Assembly (NCBI RefSeq): GCF_017894385.1
Contig: NZ_CP059560.1
Location: forward strand, 4,348,501 to 4,412,500
Length of the DNA: 64,000 bases
DNA from: Aromatoleum petrolei
Lineage (GTDB): Bacteria; Pseudomonadota; Gammaproteobacteria; Burkholderiales; Rhodocyclaceae
Reading direction: 5' to 3'
Below, piece by piece: positions 41,635 through 48,838 of this stretch. The first letter of the stretch is position 1; each line of letters starts with the position of its first letter. Below the pieces are notes generated by a model that saw only the letters and a program-made list of their open reading frames with translations, ran no database searches and was not told where the DNA came from. The translations under genes were made by a program, and so were the position numbers.

Positions 41635-41805
41635 GGCCTGACTCCCCGGATGCGGAGTCGTGGCCATGCCGGCGTGCCGCCGGCGCGGGCGCCCCGCGCA
41701 GTCTGCAGATTCCCTTCAGGTACTCCGTTTAAATAATAGGCGCTAATGCGGGATGCGTCGGGTTTTGTGCAGCCGCTCCGAGCGGGAAGTCCCGCGGATT
41801 TGCGC

Positions 41806-42453
41806 TCAGGCTTCGATCAGGCCCGAACGCACGGCGATCAGCGCCAGTTCGGCGGCATTCGCGGCGTTGAGCTTCTGCTTGATGTGGTAGAGGTGGGTGC
41901 CGACCGTGCTGGGGCTGAGCTTGTGCGTGTCGGCGACCTGGGTCACGGAATTGCCTTTCGCGAGTTCCAGGAAGACGGCGAATTCCTTGTCGGTGAGTGC
42001 GTCGGCGGGGTCGTTGCTACCGCCGAACTGGGCGAGCGCGAGCTGCGGGGCGAGTTCGGGGTCGACGTAGCGCTGGCCGCGCGCGACCTGGGCGACCGCG
42101 CGCACCAGTTCCTGCGGCTGGGCGCGTTTGGAGAGGTAGCCGGTGGCGCCGGAGCGCAGTGCGCGCATCGGGATCTGCGAGTCCTCGTGTGCCGAGAGCA
42201 TCAGCACGCGGGCGCCGGGGTGGCGCGCGCGCAGGCGGTCCAGCGCGCACAGCCCGCCCAGCCCGGGCATGGTCACGTCCATCACGAGGGCGTCGGGCTG
42301 GTGTTCGCCGACAGCGGCGATGGCGGCCTCGCCGCTGTCGGCCTCGGCGACGATGGTGGCACCGGCGCCTTCGAGCAGCATGCGGAAGCCCATGCGGACG
42401 ATGGCGTGGTCGTCGGCGAGGACGAGGCGGAGGTTCTCAAGACTGGTGGCCAT
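41806..42453 (-). CDS. NarL/LuxR-type response regulator
   Basis: 215 aa from ATG 42453 (GAGG 9 nt upstream). The receiver domain has LVLADDHAIVRMG and the phospho-Asp in ALVMDVTMPG. The C-terminal helix-turn-helix is FLELAKGNSVTQVADTHKLSPSTVGTHLYHIKQKL, the LuxR/FixJ type. It overlaps the histidine kinase gene by 17 nt. With the kinase, it fits the ExaDE/PedRS-like control of quinoprotein alcohol oxidation, given the dehydrogenase locus upstream. Confidence 0.92.
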   Translation of the reverse strand: MATSLENLRLVLADDHAIVRMGFRMLLEGAGATIVAEADSGEAAIAAVGEHQPDALVMDVTMPGLGGLCALDRLRARHPGARVLMLSAHEDSQIPMRALRSGATGYLSKRAQPQELVRAVAQVARGQRYVDPELAPQLALAQFGGSNDPADALTDKEFAVFLELAKGNSVTQVADTHKLSPSTVGTHLYHIKQKLNAANAAELALIAVRSGLIEA

Positions 42454-43819
42454 GGGGGCTTTCCTCGGTGCGAATCTCGGAGGGATTGGAGGGCAGCCGG
42501 GCGCAGACGCGCAGGCCGCCGCCGGGGGAGGTGTCGAATTCGAGTTCGCCGTGCAGTTCGGCGACGCGCTCGCGCATGCCGGTGAGGCCGTAGCGGCCGG
42601 GGCGTGGGTCGGAAGGCAGGCCGCGGCCGTTGTCGCAGACCTCGAGTGCGACGGCGCCGGGCTGGAAGTCGAGCCGCACGTCGACCTGCGTGGCACCCGA
42701 GTGGCGTGCGACGTTGGTGAGGCTTTCCTGCAGCAGGCGCAGCACGGTGAGGCCCAGCGCCTCGCTGGTCGGTTCACTGGCGGGGGCGGTGCGGCAGTCG
42801 ACGCGGATGTCGGGGTGGTGTCCGGACCACAGGCGGCAGTAGTCGGTGACGGCGCGGTCGAGCTCGCCGGCGCCGGTGCTTGCCGGACGCAGGCGCTGCA
42901 GGATCGTGCGCACGCCGTCCTGCATCTGGCCCGTCATCGCGAGGATAGCCTGGGCGCTGCCGTGGAGCTGCGGCTGGTCGTCGCTGCGTTGCAGGATGGC
43001 GCCGGAGATCGCGCGCACCGCGGTGATGGCCTGGCCGAGTTCGTCGTGCAGCTCGCGCGCGATCACGCGGCGCTCCTCTTCGAGGCGGGCCTGAACGGCA
43101 CGGGCGAAGGCCTGGTCTTCCTCCAGGCGCAGGTTGTGCGCGCGGGTGTCGTCGAGCGTGTCGGCGAGGCGGTTGTAGCTCGCGGCCAGCCGGTCGAGTT
43201 CGGCGACGCGGTAGCCGGGCAGGCGCACATCGAAGCGGCCGTCGGCGCCGCGCGCGAGGGCGGCGTCGATCTGTGCGAGCGGCGCGAGCGCGCGGTGCAG
43301 CGCCAGGCGCGCGGCAAGGGCGAGCACCAGCAGCAGCGCGAGGGCGGTGCCGAGGCCGGCGGCGAGATCGTCCCAGGCGTCGAGCACGGCGCGCGAGGCG
43401 TCCGGGCGCAGCACGATCTGGCGGTCGCCGGCGTCGAAGTGGCGCACCGGCAGCGCGGGCGTCATGTGCTCGGCGAACCAATCGGGGGCGAAGCGACCCG
43501 GCTTGTAAGTCGATTCGGGCGACACGTAAAGGCGGGCGCCGTCCGGGGCGTGCACTTCCAGCTGGTTGGCGCGCAGCCGCCCCACCGCGCGCAGGTGGGC
43601 CATCAGGCGCTCGGGGCCGTCGGCACGGTCGCGCAGGGTCTCGGAGACGAGCACGGCGACCCATTGCTGCGCGACGTGGCTGGCGGCGAGCACCTCCTCG
43701 TGGATCGACTTGCGCGTCTCGCGCACCCACCAGCCGGTGGCGGCGAGCAGCACGAGTGCGAGGACCGCGGCGAGCACGAGGCCGACGCGGGCGCCCAGGG
43801 TGGTCGATCTAGCGCGCAC
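42437..43819 (-). CDS. HPK7-type (NarX/DesK-like) membrane sensor histidine kinase
   Basis: 460 aa from GTG 43819, preceded by GGAG at 7-nt spacing and overlapping the upstream metallohydrolase stop by 11 nt; the open frame to 43900 is likely non-coding. TM1 is at about 10-32 (LVLAAVLALVLLAATGWW). A periplasmic sensor of about 120 residues follows, then TM2, a HAMP-like linker, and HisKA_3 with the phospho-His in ARELHDELGQ. HATPase_c has DNGRGLPSDP. The periplasmic domain presumably senses an alcohol, aldehyde or metal; not determinable here. Confidence 0.9.
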   Translation of the reverse strand: MRARSTTLGARVGLVLAAVLALVLLAATGWWVRETRKSIHEEVLAASHVAQQWVAVLVSETLRDRADGPERLMAHLRAVGRLRANQLEVHAPDGARLYVSPESTYKPGRFAPDWFAEHMTPALPVRHFDAGDRQIVLRPDASRAVLDAWDDLAAGLGTALALLLVLALAARLALHRALAPLAQIDAALARGADGRFDVRLPGYRVAELDRLAASYNRLADTLDDTRAHNLRLEEDQAFARAVQARLEEERRVIARELHDELGQAITAVRAISGAILQRSDDQPQLHGSAQAILAMTGQMQDGVRTILQRLRPASTGAGELDRAVTDYCRLWSGHHPDIRVDCRTAPASEPTSEALGLTVLRLLQESLTNVARHSGATQVDVRLDFQPGAVALEVCDNGRGLPSDPRPGRYGLTGMRERVAELHGELEFDTSPGGGLRVCARLPSNPSEIRTEESPHGHQS

Positions 43820-44792
43820 GGGCTTTCTCCAGGACGGCCTGTTCCGCGGCCGGATAAAGATGGACGACCGAACGTCGGTATTCGCGTTCCACCTCCGCAA
43901 GGCCGCGGAACTGCGGCGGGATGGGGCGGGCGAGCATCTCGGTCATGTCGAGGCCGGATTCGGCGCCTTCGCGCATCGTCGCGGCGAGCCACTCGAGGTA
44001 GGCGCGCGTCTGGCGCATCGGCGTGTCATCGGTCGAAGGGTCGCCGTGGCCGGGCACCCACTGCCTGGCGGGGATCGCGGCGAGGCGTTCCAGTGCGGCG
44101 AGCCAGTGCGTGACTTTGGCGTGCGGGGTCGTGGCGGCGCGGTCGTGGAAGAGCAGGTCGCCCGCGAACACGGTGCCACTCGCATGATCGATGAGGACGA
44201 GGTCGGCGGGCGTGTGGCCGTCGAGCGCAAGGATCTCGATGTCGCGCCCGCCGATGTTACGCCGCCCGGGCGCGAGCGCCTGGGCGGGCGTCACGCGCTC
44301 GGTGCCCTTCATCCAGTCGCCGGACATGCGGTAGAGGTTCTCGTTGAAGGCTTCGCCGTCCTTCCGGATGCCGTGCAGCGTCTCGGGCAGCGCGGCGAGC
44401 GTGGCGGCGGGCAAGGCCTGGTTGCCGAGGAAGTGGTCCGGGTGGTGGTGGGTGTTGATCGTCAGCACCACCGGCAGCGGCGTCACGCGCCGGAGCGCCG
44501 CGAGCATCTGTTCGCCATAGCGACGCGAAGGGCCGGTGTCGATGACGACGACGCCATCCGTGCCGACGAGGAAGCCGGTGTTGACGATGTTGCCGCCGTT
44601 GGCGGGCGTGAAGTCTTCGCGCAGGCCGACGAAGACGTACACGCCAGGTGCGATCTGGCGCGGTTCCAGACGGTAGTCGAAGCGGGCGGCGTCGGGCAGG
44701 GCAGAGGGCGCCGCGGTCGAGGTCGCCGCCGGTGCGAGTGCCAGGGCAGAGCCGACGAGAAGCAGCGCACGGACCAAGGCGGGCGTTCTCAT
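43809..44792 (-). CDS. Quinoprotein-relay metallo-beta-lactamase-fold hydrolase
   Basis: 327 aa with a signal peptide (LVRALLLVGSALALAPAATS). The zinc motif THHHPDHFLGN (HxHxDH-like), a further Asp/His in GHTPADLV and the metal-bridging Asp in FAGDLLFHDRA define a metallo-beta-lactamase fold. This matches the periplasmic hydrolases found next to PQQ alcohol dehydrogenases (quinoprotein relay system zinc metallohydrolase). ATG 44792 overlaps the SoxYZ-like stop by 4 nt. The role is inferred from recurring neighbourhood, not known biochemistry. Confidence 0.82.
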   Translation of the reverse strand: MRTPALVRALLLVGSALALAPAATSTAAPSALPDAARFDYRLEPRQIAPGVYVFVGLREDFTPANGGNIVNTGFLVGTDGVVVIDTGPSRRYGEQMLAALRRVTPLPVVLTINTHHHPDHFLGNQALPAATLAALPETLHGIRKDGEAFNENLYRMSGDWMKGTERVTPAQALAPGRRNIGGRDIEILALDGHTPADLVLIDHASGTVFAGDLLFHDRAATTPHAKVTHWLAALERLAAIPARQWVPGHGDPSTDDTPMRQTRAYLEWLAATMREGAESGLDMTEMLARPIPPQFRGLAEVEREYRRSVVHLYPAAEQAVLEKARAR

Positions 44793-45580
44793 TGCGTCAC
44801 CCATGCGTCGATGCGATTGCCGTTGTTGTCGCGACCGCGCGCGTGGATGCGCGTGCCGGCTGCGGCCTCCGCGGGGAGGTCGATCGTGAACAGCGGATTC
44901 TCGGACACCGGTTCGTAGGCCCGGATGCGCATCAGTTCCGCGCCGGATTCGTCGGCAAGCGTCAGCTCCTCGATGTGGAAGACCGGGATGCCGGGGGCGA
45001 GGCCGGTGTCCATCGGGTGGATCACGCGCATGCGCAGGCGTTCGCCGCCGTCGACGCGCGGGAAGATGCGGCCGCTGACCTCGTTCAGGCGCTCCTGCCA
45101 TTCGGGCGAGCCCGAGCCGGTCGACGGCGCGGTGCAGCCGCCGCCTGTCGCCGTGATCCACGTGCCGCCCACGTGCCATACGCCGTCGGCGGTGCGGGCG
45201 GCGGCGCGCACCGGCGAAGATTGCTGCAGCTTGAGGCGGAAGCCGAGGGCGGGGCGCGCCTTCTTCGGCTCGAAGCGCAGCACCGCGAGGATGGGATTGA
45301 AGTCGGCGAACACGAGCACCTCTTGCACACCGGGCAGTGCGCTCGCATCGACGGAAACCGGGACGTTGAGCGAGTCCTCGGCGATCGCAGGGGCTGCGAC
45401 CTTCACGCGTGCATCGAACACCACGCTGTCGTTCGGGAAGAAGGTCTTCACCATGTCGCCCCAGCGCGCGGAATCGAGCGGGTCCGCCGCGACCGCGTCA
45501 ACGGCCGGGGGCGCGGCCGGCGCCTCGGTCAGGGGGTACATCCAAAACATCGCCAGCACGATCAGGGTCGAACTGCGCAT
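44789..45580 (-). CDS. Quinoprotein-associated SoxYZ-like carrier protein
   Basis: 263 aa from ATG 45580 (GGAGG 7 nt upstream). It has a signal peptide ending near TEAPAAPP. A SoxY-like half carries a Gly-rich Cys site in TATGGGCTAPSTGSG, where classical SoxY has a C-terminal GGCGG, and a SoxZ-like half follows (LNEVSGRIFPRVDG...VFHIEELTLADESG). Such fusions sit next to PQQ alcohol dehydrogenases, where a role as covalent carrier or redox relay is proposed. First gene of an operon with the metallohydrolase and two-component system, behind a sigma54 promoter. Confidence 0.85.
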   Translation of the reverse strand: MRSSTLIVLAMFWMYPLTEAPAAPPAVDAVAADPLDSARWGDMVKTFFPNDSVVFDARVKVAAPAIAEDSLNVPVSVDASALPGVQEVLVFADFNPILAVLRFEPKKARPALGFRLKLQQSSPVRAAARTADGVWHVGGTWITATGGGCTAPSTGSGSPEWQERLNEVSGRIFPRVDGGERLRMRVIHPMDTGLAPGIPVFHIEELTLADESGAELMRIRAYEPVSENPLFTIDLPAEAAAGTRIHARGRDNNGNRIDAWVTQ

Positions 45581-45637
45581 CGGGTCTCCTCCGCGGGGGC
45601 GGTCGATGCCGCCCTCCTTGTTTGTGCACCAAATCGA

Positions 45638-45652
45638 GCAAGGGATGTGCCA
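45638..45652 (-). promoter_or_regulatory. Sigma54 promoter for the SoxYZ-like operon
   Basis: On the minus strand TGGCACATCCCTTGC (45652-45638), with invariant GG and GC at correct 10-nt spacing and only one departure from TGGCACG-N4-TTGC. It lies 58 nt before the SoxYZ-like start codon, a normal distance. Confidence 0.75.
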
Positions 45653-45693
45653 CACAGCGGAGCAGCGCATCTGTGCACGATCCGGGGTGTAAT

Positions 45694-45796
45694 TGCTCCA
45701 AAACGGAACAGGTGCTGTCAATCAGAACAATGAAAAGCGCTAGGTGTCCCGATTGCGCCTTGAAAAAACTGTTCCTTGGGCCATGTTTCAGGAACC
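45694..45796. promoter_or_regulatory. Enhancer-like dyads between the divergent sigma54 promoters
   Basis: TGCTCC-AAAAC-GGAACA at 45694-45710 is a near-perfect dyad. TGTTCC (45770-45775) and GGAACC (45791-45796) form a second with 15-nt spacing. Both share the TGTTCC/GGAACA core and lie between the two outward sigma54 promoters, where an activator of the NtrC/AcoR kind would bind. Confidence 0.55.
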
Positions 45797-45827
45797 GGAG
45801 CGGATTTTCGGGGGGGGCGCGGCACGG

Positions 45828-45842
45828 TGGCACGCCCTTTGC
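45828..45842 (+). promoter_or_regulatory. Sigma54 promoter for the quinoprotein alcohol dehydrogenase
   Basis: TGGCACGCCCTTTGC is an exact match to the TGGCACG-N4-TTGC consensus (-24 GG and -12 GC). It sits 81 nt before the dehydrogenase start. Transcription should begin near 45854. Confidence 0.85.
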
Positions 45843-45922
45843 GAATCCTGTTGCCGAATCCGGTCGCCCGGTCAGGGAGGCGGTTTCCAACAATACGACG
45901 AGATTCGAAAAGGAGGATTCAA

Positions 45923-47716
45923 ATGGAGCAGATCCGGAAACGCGCAGGCTGGTCGGTCGCGGTATCCGCCCTCGCGCTGTCCCTGGCAAGCATGGGGAGC
46001 GTGCAGGCCAAGGAGGTGACCGACGCCGACATCCTCGCGGACGGCACCGGCAACACCTCGCAGATCGTGACCTACGGTCTCGGCACCAAGGGGCAGCGTT
46101 TCAGCCCGCTGGCGAAGGTCAACCCGCAGACGGTGAAGAACCTCGTGCCGGTGTGGTCGTTCTCCTTCGGTGGCGAGAAGCAGCGTGGTCAGCAGTCGCA
46201 GCCGATCATCTTTGACGGCAAGATGTACGTGACCGCCTCCTACAGCCGCATCTTCGCGCTCGACGCGAAAACCGGCGAGAAGCTGTGGAAGTACGAGCAT
46301 CGCCTGCCCGACGGCATCATGCCATGCTGTGACGTGATCAACCGCGGCGCTGCCATCTACGGCAACCTGGTGATCTTCGGCACCCTCGACGCACAACTGG
46401 TCGCGCTGGACAAGGACACCGGCAAGGTCGTGTGGAAGGAGAAGATCGAAGACTACAAGGCGGGCTACTCCTTCACCGCCGCACCCCAGATCGTCAAGGG
46501 CATGGTCATCACCGGCAACTCCGGCGGCGAGTTCGGCATCGTCGGACGCGTGGATGCACGCGACGCGAAGACCGGCAAGCTGATCTGGTCCCGCCCGACG
46601 GTCGAAGGTCACATGGGCTTCAAGTACGACAAGGACGGCAAGCAGGTCGAGAACGGCACCTCCGGCACGACCAACGCCACCTGGCCGGGTGACCTGTGGA
46701 AATCGGGTGGTGCGGCCCCGTGGCTGTCTGCCTACTACGATCCGGAAGTCAACCTGATCTTCATCGGCACCGGCAACCCCGCGCCGTGGAACAGCTGGCT
46801 GCGCCCGGGCGACAACCTGTACTCGTCGTCGACCCTCGCGATCGACCCCGATACCGGCAAGATCGTGTGGCACTACCAGACCACGCCGCACGACGGCTGG
46901 GACTTCGACGGTGTGAACGAATTCGTGTCCTTCGACTACAAGGATCCGAAGAGCGGCAAGATGGTCAAGGCGGGTGGCAAGGCGGACCGCAACGGCTTCT
47001 TCTTCGTGCTCGACCGTACCAATGGCAAACTGAAGAACGCGTTCCCGTTCGTGAATCGACATGACTGGGCCGACCGCATCGACCTAGAAACCGGCCGTCC
47101 GGTCTTCAACGATAGCAAGCGTCCGCCCAACCCCTTCACCGAAGGCGGCGAAGGCAAGAAGGGCGAATCGATCTTCGCTGCCCCTTCCTTCCTCGGTGGC
47201 AAGAACCAGATGCCTATGGCATACAGCCCGAAGACCGGCTACTTCTATGTGCCGTCGAACGAATGGGGCATGGACATCTGGAACGAGCCGGTGTCGTACA
47301 AGCGCGGCGCGGCCTACCTCGGCGCGGGCTTCACGATCAAGCCGCTCAACGAGGACTACATCGGCTCGCTGCGCGCGGTCGATCCGGTCAGCGGCAAGAT
47401 CGTTTGGGAGGTGAAGAACAACGCGCCGCTGTGGGGCGGGGTGCTCACCACCGGCGGCAACCTGGTGTTCTACGGTACTCCCGAGGGCTACCTCAAGGCG
47501 ATCGATGCGACCAACGGCAAGGAACTGTGGAAGTTCCAGACCGGTTCCGGGATCATCGCGCCGCCGATCACCTGGGAAGACAGCGGCGAACAGTACGTCG
47601 CCGTGGTGTCCGGCTGGGGCGGTGCGGTGCCGTTGTGGGGCGGTGACGTCGCCAAGCGCGTGAATATGCTCGAGCAGGGCGGTTCCGTGTGGGTGTTCAA
47701 GCTCCATAAACCCTGA
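45923..47716 (+). CDS. PQQ-dependent alcohol dehydrogenase, lanthanide-type active site
   Basis: 597-aa periplasmic quinoprotein (signal ending near VQAKE, residue 29) that oxidises alcohols with PQQ and passes electrons to cytochrome c. Residues visible: the vicinal disulfide Cys135-Cys136 (MPCCDV), metal ligands Glu203 (SGGEFG) and Asn285 (GTGNPAPWN), and catalytic Asp327 in [11 protein letters not shown]. Asp329, two residues on, is the extra metal ligand that in XoxF and PedH marks lanthanide rather than calcium dependence. Tryptophan-docking repeats ([33 protein letters not shown]) form the eight-bladed propeller. AAGGAGG precedes ATG 45923. No cytochrome gene is in the window. Confidence 0.92.
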   Translation: MEQIRKRAGWSVAVSALALSLASMGSVQAKEVTDADILADGTGNTSQIVTYGLGTKGQRFSPLAKVNPQTVKNLVPVWSFSFGGEKQRGQQSQPIIFDGKMYVTASYSRIFALDAKTGEKLWKYEHRLPDGIMPCCDVINRGAAIYGNLVIFGTLDAQLVALDKDTGKVVWKEKIEDYKAGYSFTAAPQIVKGMVITGNSGGEFGIVGRVDARDAKTGKLIWSRPTVEGHMGFKYDKDGKQVENGTSGTTNATWPGDLWKSGGAAPWLSAYYDPEVNLIFIGTGNPAPWNSWLRPGDNLYSSSTLAIDPDTGKIVWHYQTTPHDGWDFDGVNEFVSFDYKDPKSGKMVKAGGKADRNGFFFVLDRTNGKLKNAFPFVNRHDWADRIDLETGRPVFNDSKRPPNPFTEGGEGKKGESIFAAPSFLGGKNQMPMAYSPKTGYFYVPSNEWGMDIWNEPVSYKRGAAYLGAGFTIKPLNEDYIGSLRAVDPVSGKIVWEVKNNAPLWGGVLTTGGNLVFYGTPEGYLKAIDATNGKELWKFQTGSGIIAPPITWEDSGEQYVAVVSGWGGAVPLWGGDVAKRVNMLEQGGSVWVFKLHKP

Positions 47717-47729
47717 TCGGCTGGCGGGG

Positions 47730-47774
47730 GCCGGGCGGACGTGTCCGCCCGGCAAGCGCCCCGGTTCGCCGGGG
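47730..47774 (+). terminator. Paired hairpins after the alcohol dehydrogenase
   Basis: A perfect 10-bp stem GCCGGGCGGA/TCCGCCCGGC (47730-47753, 4-nt loop) is followed by CCCCGG-TTCG-CCGGGG, a UUCG-tetraloop hairpin (47759-47774). There is no U-run, so termination may be partial and allow read-through into the Cache gene. Confidence 0.5.
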
Positions 47775-47889
47775 TGGTCGGCTGAGCCTGCCTGGGCCTG
47801 CCCGGGATGGCCCAATGGCGCCCGGGCGGGTTCAGCCGACCATCTCGCCAAAGCATCGATTTTTCGCATCCGTCAGTGAGGAACCGCAC

Positions 47890-48744
47890 GTGAAACAACT
47901 CCCCCTGAAATCGCTCGCCGCCGCGACCCTGCTTGCGCTCGCCGCGCAGTCCGCCACGGCGGTGGACCGCAGCACCCCGCGCGAAGCGCGCACGCTGTTC
48001 GATCAGGCGGTCAAGTACATGGAAGCGAATGGCCCCGAGCGTGCCTTCGTCGCCTTCAACGACCGCAGCGGCCAGTTCGTGCACAAGGACCTGTACGTGT
48101 TCGTGATCGACGACAAGGGCGTCTATCAGGCGAGCGGTGCGGCGCCCGAGGCGCTCGTCGGCCTCACCGTGCTGAACACCACCGACGCGGCGGGTAACCC
48201 GTTGTTCCGCGAGATGATCGACAGCACGCGTGTCACGCCCGAGGCGACGGTGCGCTACATGTGGCTCAACCGCGTGACCAACAAGGTCGAGCCCAAGGTG
48301 AGTTACGTGCGCAAGATCGGCGGCTACGTGCTGGGCGTCGGCTACTCGGCACCGCGCGCGAACGCCGACGATGCGCGCGCGATGCTCGATCGCGCGGTTG
48401 CCCTTGCTCACAGCGAAGGTCATGCGAAGGCCGCCGCCGCGTTCAATGACCGCCGCGGCACTTTCGTGAAGGACGACCTCTACGTGTTCATGGTGAATCT
48501 CGGCAGCGGCAAGTTCGAGGCGATGGGGATGAATCCCGCGTTGTCGGACACCGATGCGAGTGGCCTCGCGGATGCCGAGGGTCACAAGATCGTTGCCGAG
48601 ATGATCGAGAAGCTGAAATCGGCCGACTCAGCCACGGTCGATTACGTGTGGCGCAACCCGGTCACCAACCGCGTCGAGAAGAAGCGTTCCTACGTGCGGC
48701 GCGACGGCGACTCGCTGATCGGGGTCGGCCACTACATGGAGTAA
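47890..48744 (+). CDS. Periplasmic protein with two tandem Cache-like domains
   Basis: 284 aa from GTG 47890, with GAGGA 7 nt upstream. It has a signal peptide (LAAATLLALAAQSATAV). Two homologous units follow, about 30-150 and 160-280. The first has AFVAFNDRSGQFVHKDLYVFVIDDKG and VRYMWLNRVTNKVEPKVSYVRKIGGYVLGVGY; the second has AAAAFNDRRGTFVKDDLYVFMVNLGSGK and VDYVWRNPVTNRVEKKRSYVRRDGDSLIGVGH. Such free Cache proteins are ligand-binding partners of sensors. It follows the alcohol dehydrogenase by 173 nt, so it may bind an alcohol, aldehyde or related ligand. Confidence 0.85.
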   Translation: MKQLPLKSLAAATLLALAAQSATAVDRSTPREARTLFDQAVKYMEANGPERAFVAFNDRSGQFVHKDLYVFVIDDKGVYQASGAAPEALVGLTVLNTTDAAGNPLFREMIDSTRVTPEATVRYMWLNRVTNKVEPKVSYVRKIGGYVLGVGYSAPRANADDARAMLDRAVALAHSEGHAKAAAAFNDRRGTFVKDDLYVFMVNLGSGKFEAMGMNPALSDTDASGLADAEGHKIVAEMIEKLKSADSATVDYVWRNPVTNRVEKKRSYVRRDGDSLIGVGHYME

Positions 48745-48747
48745 TCA

Positions 48748-48802
48748 CCCGGCTGCACGCCGGGCGCCAGCAGTCCGGGCGCCCGTGGCGGGCGAGCCAC
48801 GG
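48748..48802. terminator. Hairpin cluster between convergent genes
   Basis: CCCGGC/GCCGGG (48748-48764) and CCGTGGC/GCCACGG (48783-48802) stems lie between the Cache gene and the convergent GGDEF-EAL gene. They are likely a bidirectional 3'-end structure. No U-run is seen. Confidence 0.45.
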
Positions 48803-48838
48803 ACGCAGGGCAAGCTTCCGGGGAGAAGCTGTCCTGCT

